17,196 nucleotides of DNA from an uncultured Collinsella sp. (GTDB lineage Bacteria; Actinomycetota; Coriobacteriia; Coriobacteriales; Coriobacteriaceae): NCBI GenBank assembly GCA_900542275.1, contig UQMW01000047.1, positions 1-17,196 of the forward strand, written 5' to 3'. Numbering within the stretch: the first letter of the stretch is position 1; each line of letters opens with the position of its first letter. The notes beneath the pieces were generated by a model. It was not told the origin of the DNA. It searched no databases and saw only the letters and a program-made list of their open reading frames with translations. The position numbers were made by a program, and so were the translations under genes. Of this stretch, positions 1 through 7,452 are shown one piece after another.

Positions 1-496
1 CCCGCCGGCGCTCGTCGAGGCCGAGAACAGGCAGGTCAGGTTCCTGGCCGCCCGGATATCGGAGGCCCTCGACGAGGCCGGGGCCCTCGAGGCCGAGACG
101 GCGGGGCTGCTCGAGGGCGACGAGACCTACGCGTGCCTGCTCACCGTGCCCGGCATCGGCCCGAGGACCGCGGCGCAGCTCGCGGTATCGGTCGACATCG
201 CGAGGTTCCCGGACCACGACCACCTGGCCTCGTACCGCGGCATAGCCCCGAGGGTGAGGAGCTCCGGCACGTCGGTGAGGTCGGTCAGGGCGTCCAGGCG
301 GGGCGACGCGAGGCTCAAGTCCCTGCTGATCTTCTCGTGCAACAGCCTGGTGAGGTCGTCGGGGCGCTACGGCGAGTACTACCGGGCCTGCAGGGCGCGG
401 GGCATGGGGCACGGGCGGGCGCTCAAGGCCGTCGCGAGGAAGCGGCTCAGGGCGATATACGCCGTGATGCGCGACCGGGTGCCCTACCGGGAGTAG
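1..496 (+). CDS. IS110-family transposase (DEDD/serine recombinase), 3' part
   Basis: This is the C-terminal part of an IS110-family recombinase; the open frame (codons from base 2) enters from the left edge, so the start and the N-terminal RuvC-like DEDD domain are outside the window. The visible part has an acidic helical stretch, then the Transposase_20-type signature LLTVPGIGPRTAAQL (a helix-hairpin-helix-like GIGPRTA motif), LASYRGIAPRVRSSGTSVR and a basic tail (ALKAVARKRLRAIYAVMRDR). In this family a conserved serine in the C-terminal domain is catalytic; the SSGTS stretch at about 260-274 is the likely site (family knowledge plus inference). Arginine is encoded very often by AGG and the GC content is extreme, unlike the neighbouring genes where CGC/CGT dominates, which fits a mobile origin. 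It stops at TAG 494-496, about 35 bp from the apparent element end. Confidence 0.88.
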   Translation, partial: PPALVEAENRQVRFLAARISEALDEAGALEAETAGLLEGDETYACLLTVPGIGPRTAAQLAVSVDIARFPDHDHLASYRGIAPRVRSSGTSVRSVRASRRGDARLKSLLIFSCNSLVRSSGRYGEYYRACRARGMGHGRALKAVARKRLRAIYAVMRDRVPYRE

Positions 497-530
497 CGTC
501 GAAGGTTGACAAAACTATAGGAACACCCAA
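1..530 (+). mobile_element. IS110-family insertion sequence, right-hand part
   Basis: The element consists of the transposase 3' end plus a short noncoding tail. The tail contains GTTGACAAAACTATAGGAAC (505-524), which resembles the right ends I associate with IS110-type elements (recognition from memory, not a search). The exact boundary is uncertain; composition changes between about 524 and 538, just before the hypA stop codon at 539-541. IS110 elements lack long terminal inverted repeats, and none is visible here. The left end, and any guide (bridge) RNA region, lie outside the window. Confidence 0.7.
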
Positions 531-538
531 TGACTAAG

Positions 539-964
539 TTAGGCGATGTGGAGGGGGTTGGCGGCGTCGACGGCGTCAGGAGCAGCGGGACCATCAGGGG
601 CAGCGTCTGCCGGGTCCTCGTCGGGGGTCTCGATCTGCTTGATCATGACCTCCTGGCCCTGCAGCAGGTATGTCTCGCCGCTGCCGCAATAAGGGCAGGT
701 CTTGCCGTGCTCGACCGTCGCGTAGTCGCGGCCGCACGCACCGCAATGTGTCACGGCTTCAACGGGCTCCACGATAAGCTCCGAGCCCTCGGTGATAGGC
801 TTTTTATCTGCTGCCCAGCGCCAAGCGTCGAGCAGCAAGTCGGGAACGACGCCCGAGACCTCGCCCAACAGCAACGTCACGCTCGAAACGCGACGCACGC
901 CATGAGCGCGCGCCACGTTCTCGACATCGCGAATAATGTGATAGACGATTCCGAGCTCGTGCAC
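539..964 (-). CDS. hypA: Hydrogenase maturation nickel chaperone HypA
   Basis: HypA (141 aa) delivers Ni(II), together with HypB, to the large subunit of [NiFe] hydrogenases in the cytoplasm. The N-terminus reads MHELGIVYHII, giving the invariant His2/Glu3 nickel site. A zinc ribbon is formed by C74-x2-C77 and C90-x2-C93 (HCGACG...TCPYCG). The start is GTG at 964: this places His2 correctly and is preceded by a good GGAGG ribosome binding site. It lies 30 bp downstream of the oxidoreductase stop in the same direction, so co-transcription is likely. The last ~28 residues form an Ala/Asp/Pro-rich tail beyond the usual ~115-aa family length. No other hyp or hydrogenase structural gene is in the window; the IS element abuts the 3' end, so the original downstream neighbour may have been displaced (inference). 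Confidence 0.93.
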   Translation of the reverse strand: MHELGIVYHIIRDVENVARAHGVRRVSSVTLLLGEVSGVVPDLLLDAWRWAADKKPITEGSELIVEPVEAVTHCGACGRDYATVEHGKTCPYCGSGETYLLQGQEVMIKQIETPDEDPADAAPDGPAAPDAVDAANPLHIA

Positions 965-994
965 TTTTTCCTCCGCCGTTCCCGTTATGACTAC

Positions 995-3773
995 TTACTT
1001 GCGACCGAATTTAATCTTGATGGCACGCTTGAGTGCGTACTTGCCCAAGCTGGGGAGCTTTTGCTCGTATTTGACCATCGTGGAGCACTCGGGGCGGTCG
1101 CGATCAAGATGGATGGCGTCGAATGCGCACTTGGTGGTGCACAGGCCGCAGCCAATGCACTTTGTTGGGGTCGACGATCGAGGCGCCGCAGCCCAGGCAG
1201 CGGGCGGTCTCTGCGCGCACCTGCTCCTCGGTAAAGGTCTCGACGTACTCGCTAAACGGCGCAGCCTTCTCGCGTTCGCGGTCCACATGCGCAACCTCGC
1301 GGCTCGCGTTGTCGTAGCTCTCGAGCACAACGTCGTTGCGGTCGAGCGCGGTGTAGCGGCGCTGGTTGCGGCCGATGGTGAGCGTGGAGCCCGGCTGCAC
1401 AAAGCGATGGATGGACACGGCGGCCTCGTGACCGGCGGCGATGGCATCGATGGCAAAGCTCGGACCGGTATAGACGTCGCCGCCCACAAAGATGTCGGGT
1501 TCGGCGGTCTGGTAGGTCTGGGGATCGGCAAGGGCGCCCTGACCACGGCCAAGCTCCACCTTGGAGCCAGCCAGCAGGTCGCCCCACACGATGGACTGGC
1601 CGATGGACATGACCACGCGGTCGGCATCGACGCGGCGCAGGTCGTTCTCGTCGTACTCGGGCGCAAAACGGCCCTCGTCATCGTAGACGCGCGTGCAGCG
1701 CTTAAAGGTGATGCCGCACACACGGCCGGCCTCGTCCAGATGGACCTCCTTGGAGCCCCAACCGCAACTGATGTGCGCGCCGTCCTCGATGGCCTCGCGA
1801 CGCTCTTCCTCGCTGGCGGGCATCTGCGCCTCGCTCTCCAGGCAGAACATCTCAACGTGCTCGGAACCCAGACGGCAGGCGTTGCGGGCAACGTCGATGG
1901 CCACGTTGCCGCCGCCCACCACGATGGTGCGGCCGGGCAGCGCATCGATCTTGCCACTGTTGACCTCGCGCAAAAAGTCGACGGCCACGGTCACGTCCTC
2001 GGCGTCCTCGCCCGGAATGCCGGCAAGGCGGCCGCCCTGGCAGCCAATGGCAACGTAGAAGGCCTTAAAGCCCTGCGCGCGCAGCTCGTCGAGCGTCACG
2101 TCGCGGCCGACTTCCACGCCATAGCGAAACTCGGCACCCATCAGGCGAATGACCTCGACCTCCGCCTCGATAACATCCTTCTGCAGCTTAAAGCTGGGAA
2201 TGCCATAGGTGAGCATGCCACCCGGGCGCTCGTTTTTCTCGAACACGACGGGCTTATAGCCCTTCTCGGCCAGATAAAAAGCGCAGGACAGACCAGCCGG
2301 ACCGGCACCGATGATGGCAATCTTCTGGTCGAAGCCGCCAGCACGCGTCGGGGTCACCACGGGCGGGACATAGCGGGTCGCTGCGTCCAGATCGCGCTGG
2401 GCGATAAACTTCTTGACTTCGTCGATAGCCACGGCGGCGTCCACACGACCGCGGGTGCAGGCATCCTCACAGCGGCGATTGCACACACGGCCGCAGATAG
2501 CGGGCAGCGGGTTCTCGCGCTTAATGAGTGCTAGGGCCTCGTCATAGCGACCCTGCGCCGCGAGCTTCAGATAGCCCTGAACGGCAACGTGCGCGGGGCA
2601 GGCCGTCTTGCAGGGAGCGGTGCCGGACTCATGCGTCTCGATACGGTTGTCGTTGCGGTAGTTGGGCGACCACTTGGTGTGGTCCCACTTGGTGGCATCG
2701 GGCAGCTCCTGGCGCGGATACTCGGGCACCTGTCCGCCAGCCTTTTTGCTACAGAGCTTCTGGCCCAGTTTGGCGGCGCCGGCCGGACACACCTCAACGC
2801 AGCGACCGCAGGCCACGCACTTGTCCTTCTCGACCTTGGCGACGTAGGCCGAGCGCGACAGGTTGGGCGTGTTGAACAGCTGCGAAGTGCGCAGGGCGTA
2901 GCACACGTTGACGTTGCAGTTGCAGATGGCGAAGATTTTGTTCTCACCGTCGATGTTGGTGATCTGGTGCACAAAGCCGTTGTCCTCGGCCTGGCGCAGG
3001 ATGTCGTAGACCTCCTCGCGCGTCACATAATGGCCGCGGTCGGTCTCGACCACGTAGTCGGCCATATCGCCCACGGCGATGCACCAATCGGCCGGGTCGT
3101 CGGCGCAGCCCTCTCCCATCACGCGACGGCTCGCGCGGCAGCTGCAGGTGCTAGCGGCATACTTACCTTCGTATTTGTCGAGCCAATGCTCGATATGCTC
3201 GATCGGCACCGAGGTGCTCGCGGCATCGATGGCCTTCTCGACCGGAATGACATGCATGCCGATGCCGGCACCGCCGGGCGGCACCATCGGCGTGGCCTTG
3301 GACAGCGGTCCCTTGGACGCCTGCTCAAAGAACTTGGCATAGACCGGATGCTCCTCGAGCTGGCTCACGCGCATGTTGAGGAACTCGGCGGAACCCGGCA
3401 CCAGCATGGGCAGCACCCACTGCTTGGCGCGCTCGGGGTTTTCCCAGTTGTACTCGAGCAGACCCGTGTAGCTCATGTCGTCGAGCATTTTTTCGATATC
3501 GGCCTCGGGCATGCCGGTGAGCTTGACCATCTCGGGCAGCGTATAGGGACGGCGCATCTTCATCTTGCAGAGCACTTCGGCCTGCTCGTCGGTTGCGGCC
3601 TCGGCAAACGACCAGTACTCGTAGCCCAGCAGCTCGTCGCGGTGCAGCAGGCGGTTGGTGCAGTGCTCACACAGTTTGACGATGGCCTCGCGCGGATGCT
3701 CCGGTATCGGCGGCACGAACTCCGCGCCGATATCGGGCTCGGTATAGCTAATCCCCGGTCCGTTGAGAATCAT
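995..3773 (-). pseudogene. Multi-domain Fe-S/FAD oxidoreductase (GltD/NfnB-like), frameshifted near its 3' end
   Basis: A cytoplasmic iron-sulphur flavoprotein that would be 925 aa if the frame is restored. Domains in order: an N-terminal region with a helix-turn-helix-like segment (~75-105) and extra cysteines (STCSCR ~208-213, CNCNVNVC ~284-291); a ferredoxin motif CVACGRCVEVCP (319-330); a GltD/DPYD-type double [4Fe-4S] domain (C388, C392, C427, C431, C435, C439); an FAD Rossmann motif IGAGPAGL (488-495); an NAD(P)H motif VVGGGNVAIDVAR (618-630); and the GGDVYTGPSFAIDAIAAG FAD-closing motif. After Lys871 the frame breaks: an extra A in a run (TTT at 1161-1163 on the + strand) turns NK-CIGCGLCTTKC into NKVHWLRP and a stop at 1104. 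The lost tail carries the last ferredoxin cysteines. I chose ATG 3773, preceded by AGAAGGGA, over GTG 3794. Partners and substrates are unknown; an electron-transfer or bifurcating role is inference. It heads the operon with hypA. Confidence 0.85.
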
Positions 3774-3864
3774 AGTCGTCCCTTCTCTTGCCACAGCCCG
3801 GCGAGACCGCGGCGCCCCTCTTTGTACGGGTTCGACATGCCCCCATGCCGTTCACCCGCTATTG

Positions 3865-3902
3865 TTGACATTGTGTCAAAAACAGTATTGACGAACCGTC
3901 AA
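3865..3902. promoter_or_regulatory. Tandem 15-bp palindromes, candidate TetR operators
   Basis: Two perfect 6-3-6 palindromes lie in the divergent intergenic region: TTGACATTGTGTCAA (3865-3879) and TTGACGAACCGTCAA (3888-3902), consensus TTGACR-N3-YGTCAA, with centres 23 bp apart. A weaker relative, TAGGCGAACGGTCAG (3919-3933), is centred 31 bp further right. Their size and symmetry fit a TetR-family dimer, and their place between the regulator and the divergent oxidoreductase suggests autoregulation and possible control of both transcripts. The palindromes are seen directly; the binding protein is inferred. Confidence 0.6.
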
Positions 3903-3960
3903 CAATATTCAAGACTGTTAGGCGAACGGTCAGGCAAAAGAGGATGAAAGGCGGCAAAAC

Positions 3961-4623
3961 ATGGGCAACAACGCAGCAGATATCTCTGTGGTCGATGCCG
4001 TCCCCGCATCCGATAGCGCGGCAAAACGCCTGACGGGCGACGAGCGCCGTCGCGAGATCCTCGCCGCTGTGCGCGCCGTGAGCGCCGAGCTTGGTGTGTC
4101 CCATCTTTCGGTATCGGCCGTGACCAAGCGGGCTGGCTGCACGCGTTCGCTGTTCTACCACTACTTTGCCGATATGGATGCCGCCGTCACCGCCGTTATG
4201 GACGAGGCAATCGACGGCTTTATCGCCGAGCTCGAGCAGTGGAACGCCAGCCGCACGGTTGGCGACATCGAAGGCGCACTCGACACCGTTGCTCCGCTCT
4301 TTAAGCGCCTGGTCGTGAGCGGCCACGAGTTGCCGAGCACGCTCACCTCGAGCAGCGGCGCGCTCTACGGCGGCTTTTTGCACAACGTGGTCCAGCGCGT
4401 GGCGCAGTATATCTGCGATACCACCGTGGTGGATTTTGTCGCCCATCACGAGCTACGCATCGACCATGTCTACGAGACGTTCTACACCCTCATCATGGGG
4501 CTGCTGATGTATATCCGCACGCACCCCGATGCGCCCGACGAGACAGTCAAGGAAATCATCGCCTCGACGCTCCATATCGAGGGCTATACCGCCAAGTATC
4601 AGGAGCGCAAGCCCCAGAACTGA
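3961..4623 (+). CDS. TetR/AcrR-family transcriptional regulator
   Basis: A 220-aa one-component regulator. Residues ~28-75 form the TetR DNA-binding domain: RREILAAVRAVSAELGVSHLSVSAVTKRAGCTRSLFYHYF, with the typical recognition helix ending in FYHYFADMDA. The remaining helical part is the ligand/dimer domain, which is not conserved enough to predict the ligand. An N-terminal extension of ~25 residues precedes the HTH. The ATG at 3961 has AAAGG upstream. The gene lies 63 bp upstream of the membrane-protein gene in the same direction, and the divergent region in front of it holds two matched palindromes, so it probably regulates itself, the membrane protein and perhaps the oxidoreductase operon. 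The family assignment is firm; the targets are inferred. Confidence 0.9.
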   Translation: MGNNAADISVVDAVPASDSAAKRLTGDERRREILAAVRAVSAELGVSHLSVSAVTKRAGCTRSLFYHYFADMDAAVTAVMDEAIDGFIAELEQWNASRTVGDIEGALDTVAPLFKRLVVSGHELPSTLTSSSGALYGGFLHNVVQRVAQYICDTTVVDFVAHHELRIDHVYETFYTLIMGLLMYIRTHPDAPDETVKEIIASTLHIEGYTAKYQERKPQN

Positions 4624-4640
4624 CGACATTTGGCCAAACT

Positions 4641-4668
4641 GCCCGCGATCAGAAGAGGGGCCGCGGGC
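4641..4668 (+). other. Intercistronic hairpin between TetR gene and membrane-protein gene
   Basis: GCCCGCG (4641-4647) and CGCGGGC (4662-4668) form a perfect 7-bp GC stem with a 14-nt loop, directly before the ribosome binding site (AAAGGAG) of the next gene. No U-tract follows, so it is not a standard terminator. It could reduce read-through or stabilise the downstream message; this is inference. Confidence 0.4.
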
Positions 4669-4686
4669 TTGTGAAAGGAGAGCAGC

Positions 4687-5694
4687 ATGCTGTTCGATGT
4701 TTGGGGTAGCAATACCCTTATCCACTGGGCCGGCTGGGCCATGGTCTTTATTGGCCTGATCGTGCTCAACGAGGTCGGCCGCCGCACCAAGCTGGGCGCG
4801 GCCATCATCTTTGGCGTGGCTCCGCTGGCCATGACCATCTACTGCGTCGCTATCGCCATCGGCGTCTCACAGGGTGCCGAGTGGGCGCTCACCAACCCCA
4901 CCCATGTGTACCAGAACAGCTGGTTCCACTACGCCAAGGTATACGCGGCGCTGGCCGGTTGCTGGGGCTTCATTGCCATTAAGTACCAGTGGGGCAAGAT
5001 CGGCAAGGCGCATTGGTTCCGCGCGTGGCCGTTTGTGATCGTCGCCATCAACATCATGATCGCCGTCGTGTCCGACTTTGAGAGCGCCTATCACTTCTTT
5101 GTCCTGGGCGAGTCCACCTGGGTCACCTCCGAGGGCGCCACGCAGCTCGCCGGCTGGAACAACGTGTTCAACGGCATCGCCGGTATCATCAACATCTTCT
5201 GCATGACCGGTTGGTGGAGTGTCTACGCCTCTGAGGACAAGACCGACATGCTGTGGCCCGACATGACCTGGGTCTACATCATCGCCTACGATATCTGGAA
5301 CTTCTGCTACACCTACGACTGCTTGCCCACCCACTCCTGGTTCTGCGGCTTTGCACTGCTGCTGGCGCCCACCGTCGCCGCCTTTATCTGGAACAAGGGC
5401 GGCTGGATCCAGAACCGTGCCTTTACGCTGGCTATTTGGTGCATGTTTGCCCAGGTATTCCCGTACTTCCAGGAGGAGTCCATCTTTGTGACCCACTCCA
5501 CGCTCGACCCCGGCGCCGCTACCGCGGTCTCGATCGCCGCGCTGGTCGCCAACGTCGCCGCGATCATCTACATCGTCTACCGTGCCAAGAAGCTCGGCCG
5601 CAATCCCTACAAGCAGGACGTCTTTGAGGGCACCAGCGATTGGGAGAAGGCTACCGCTCGCCGCGCCAAGGTTGATTACGCGCACGCCGAGTAA
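4687..5694 (+). CDS. Multi-pass, Trp-rich integral membrane protein (DUF5692-like)
   Basis: A 335-aa protein with about nine or ten hydrophobic segments (for example WAGWAMVFIGLIVL, LGAAIIFGVAPLAMTIYCVA, WPFVIVAINIMIAVV, GIAGIINIFCMTGWW, WFCGFALLLAPTVAAFIW, AVSIAALVANVAAIIYIVY) and a short charged cytosolic-type tail. It is unusually rich in Trp, Tyr and Phe, and its loops hold conserved-looking motifs such as WPDMTWVYIIAYDIWNFCYTYDCLPTHSW. It resembles proteins I associate with the DUF5692 label; that is recognition from memory and the function is unknown. ATG 4687 follows a strong AAAGGAG site. It is the second gene of the TetR unit and is followed by a strong terminator, so a substrate-induced membrane function controlled by the TetR protein is a reasonable guess, not a demonstration. 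Confidence 0.85.
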   Translation: MLFDVWGSNTLIHWAGWAMVFIGLIVLNEVGRRTKLGAAIIFGVAPLAMTIYCVAIAIGVSQGAEWALTNPTHVYQNSWFHYAKVYAALAGCWGFIAIKYQWGKIGKAHWFRAWPFVIVAINIMIAVVSDFESAYHFFVLGESTWVTSEGATQLAGWNNVFNGIAGIINIFCMTGWWSVYASEDKTDMLWPDMTWVYIIAYDIWNFCYTYDCLPTHSWFCGFALLLAPTVAAFIWNKGGWIQNRAFTLAIWCMFAQVFPYFQEESIFVTHSTLDPGAATAVSIAALVANVAAIIYIVYRAKKLGRNPYKQDVFEGTSDWEKATARRAKVDYAHAE

Positions 5695-5765
5695 CATGCC
5701 CGGCGCAAACGCCGCTTGAATGTGAAGCAGCATAGCCGGCTCCGCGCAACTCAACGCATTGCAGA

Positions 5766-5805
5766 GCCCCCGGAATGTGATTCGTCCGCGTTCCGGGGGC
5801 CTTTT
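5766..5805 (+). terminator. Rho-independent terminator after the membrane-protein gene
   Basis: GCCCCCGGAA (5766-5775) pairs perfectly with TTCCGGGGGC (5791-5800) around a 15-nt loop and is followed by CTTTT. It lies 71 bp after the membrane-protein stop and ends the TetR-membrane protein unit. Confidence 0.85.
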
Positions 5806-5926
5806 GCTGCCGCGAGGATGCGGCCGAACGATGCGCTCAGGTTAAATCGGATCTTATATTTCGTATGCGCTTTATATGGCTCCATTTTTGGGTACAGTGT
5901 TGAGCCGATATTGCATTGGGGGATAT

Positions 5927-7408
5927 ATGAGCGATGAGACGTATGGCCGCGAGGATGCGGCCCAGGATGCGGAAGCATGTGCCGAAGCCCTGGAGAGCCT
6001 TGACCGGATCGCGCTAGACGAGCTCTCGTTTAGCGATTCGGTCGTCGACGCGCAAGACGAGGTGCACGAAGACACTGAGGACGAAGGCGGCGACGCCAAA
6101 GACGCTCCTGACGAAGCCGAAGAGGACGATAGCGAGGCCGACGACCAGCCCGAATCCGACACGGGCGAGGAAACCGTCTTGCTCGACAGCTTACCGGCCG
6201 AAGATTCGCTGACTCGCGAGCTTCCTGGCCTGGGTTCCGCACCAGCCGTGGATGAGACCATCGCCATGGGCGATATTCCCCTGCCGTCCGTTCCCTCGGC
6301 ACACGAAGCCGAGGTCCGCCATCGCAAGATGTCGCCCAAGCGCCGCAATCTGATGGTCGCCGGTGTCGTGGCCGTCGCGCTCGTCGCCGGCGGTGCAGGC
6401 TATGCTGCCTGGAACGGATATCAGCAAGAGCAGGCTGCCGCTGTCGCCGCCAATGCCCACACGATGATGTCGGTGCAGATTGGCGTGCATGCCGCGGGCC
6501 TCGACTGTTCCACCAGCTCTAAGATTCCCGTACAGGTGAGCGGTCAGGACGCTGATGGCTCATCCGTGAGCGAAACGCTCTATGTTGACGAGCACGGCCG
6601 CGGCATCAAACTGCTGCCCGGCGATTACACGCTCTCCATCGCTGCCTCTCCCATCGCGGCCGACGGCACCATCTATACCGTCCCGACCACCAAGGCGCAG
6701 GTCACGATCAAGAGCGACGGACAGGACCTAAGCAGCCAGGCCGCCTTTAAGCTCAAGGTGCCTTCGGCCGACACGGTGACTGACGACCAGATCGATGCCG
6801 CCGCCAAATATGCCGAGGAGGGAGGCGCGAGCTCCGCCGCCACCGCCAAGGTGCTCCAGCAGGCGGCAACCGCGCGGCGCGGCGCCGCCGTCAATGCCGT
6901 GAGCGCGCAAAAGGCACAGGCGGCCCGTGATGCCGACGCCCGCCACAAGGCAACCGACCTCTACCAGCTCGATATCCCCGTCGAGTGGTACGGCAAGGTC
7001 GAGACTTGGCAAAATGGCAGCACGCTATGCATCTATCTTGCCGGCGACAGCGATACACCGATTGTGACGCTCGTCGCAGTGCGCGAGGGCGAGAGCTTTA
7101 CGCCCGATGAGGGCGATACGGTTTTGGGTGCGGCCAACCTAGGCAACGGTTATACCGTCTACGCCAGCGGTCCCGTCTATCCGTACGTGGTGCCCCAGAC
7201 CATCAACGGACGGACGCAGAATCCCGTGTCGACCTACCCTATGGACTCGGCCATTGAGCTTGTCGAGCTCACGACCGGCAACCGCTACACCTATAGCCAG
7301 ATCAAGAACGTACTGGTCGGCAAAGACGGCAAGGCCGACGCTGCGACCAAACTCGAGACCGACTACCTCGCCCAGATTCTCCTGCCGAGCATCAAGGCCC
7401 AGGACTAG
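5927..7408 (+). CDS. Single-span membrane protein with acidic N-terminal cytoplasmic region, unknown function
   Basis: I do not recognise this 493-aa protein. From the ATG at 5927 (preceded by GGGGGA; an upstream in-frame ATG at 5876 lacks a site) it has an extremely acidic, disordered-looking region (~1-130, with DEAEEDDSEADD runs), a basic stop KMSPKRR (~134-140), one transmembrane helix (~141-163, NLMVAGVVAVALVAGGAGYAAW) and a ~330-aa extracytoplasmic part. The external part begins with a beta-rich segment, then an Ala-rich helical linker (~280-330, with many Ala/Gln/Lys) and a C-terminal domain starting DLYQLDIPVEWYGKVETW. Topology is N-in, C-out by the positive-inside rule. The layout, a short membrane anchor plus an exported domain that could bind a ligand or the envelope, is common in Coriobacteria, but no activity can be assigned. 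Confidence 0.8.
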   Translation: MSDETYGREDAAQDAEACAEALESLDRIALDELSFSDSVVDAQDEVHEDTEDEGGDAKDAPDEAEEDDSEADDQPESDTGEETVLLDSLPAEDSLTRELPGLGSAPAVDETIAMGDIPLPSVPSAHEAEVRHRKMSPKRRNLMVAGVVAVALVAGGAGYAAWNGYQQEQAAAVAANAHTMMSVQIGVHAAGLDCSTSSKIPVQVSGQDADGSSVSETLYVDEHGRGIKLLPGDYTLSIAASPIAADGTIYTVPTTKAQVTIKSDGQDLSSQAAFKLKVPSADTVTDDQIDAAAKYAEEGGASSAATAKVLQQAATARRGAAVNAVSAQKAQAARDADARHKATDLYQLDIPVEWYGKVETWQNGSTLCIYLAGDSDTPIVTLVAVREGESFTPDEGDTVLGAANLGNGYTVYASGPVYPYVVPQTINGRTQNPVSTYPMDSAIELVELTTGNRYTYSQIKNVLVGKDGKADAATKLETDYLAQILLPSIKAQD

Positions 7409-7432
7409 CGGACCATGACACCTGAGTCCTGG
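7399..7432. terminator. Hairpin between convergent genes, possible weak terminator
   Basis: CCAGGACT (7399-7406) and AGTCCTGG (7425-7432) form an 8-bp stem that spans the stop codon of the rightward gene. There is no clear U-tract on either side. It sits in the 44-bp gap between convergent genes, where a shared terminator would be expected, but the evidence is weak. Confidence 0.35.
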
Positions 7433-7452
7433 CCTCGCAAATCCATAGACGA

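Noticed and set aside
133..537. Alternative + frame within the IS element
   Set aside because: The other + frame carries the IS110 motifs (GIGPRTA, SGTS); this one is an Arg/Gly/Pro-rich shadow.
987..2534. Long + strand open frame opposite the oxidoreductase
   Set aside because: Antisense shadow caused by high GC; the minus strand has clear Fe-S and Rossmann motifs.
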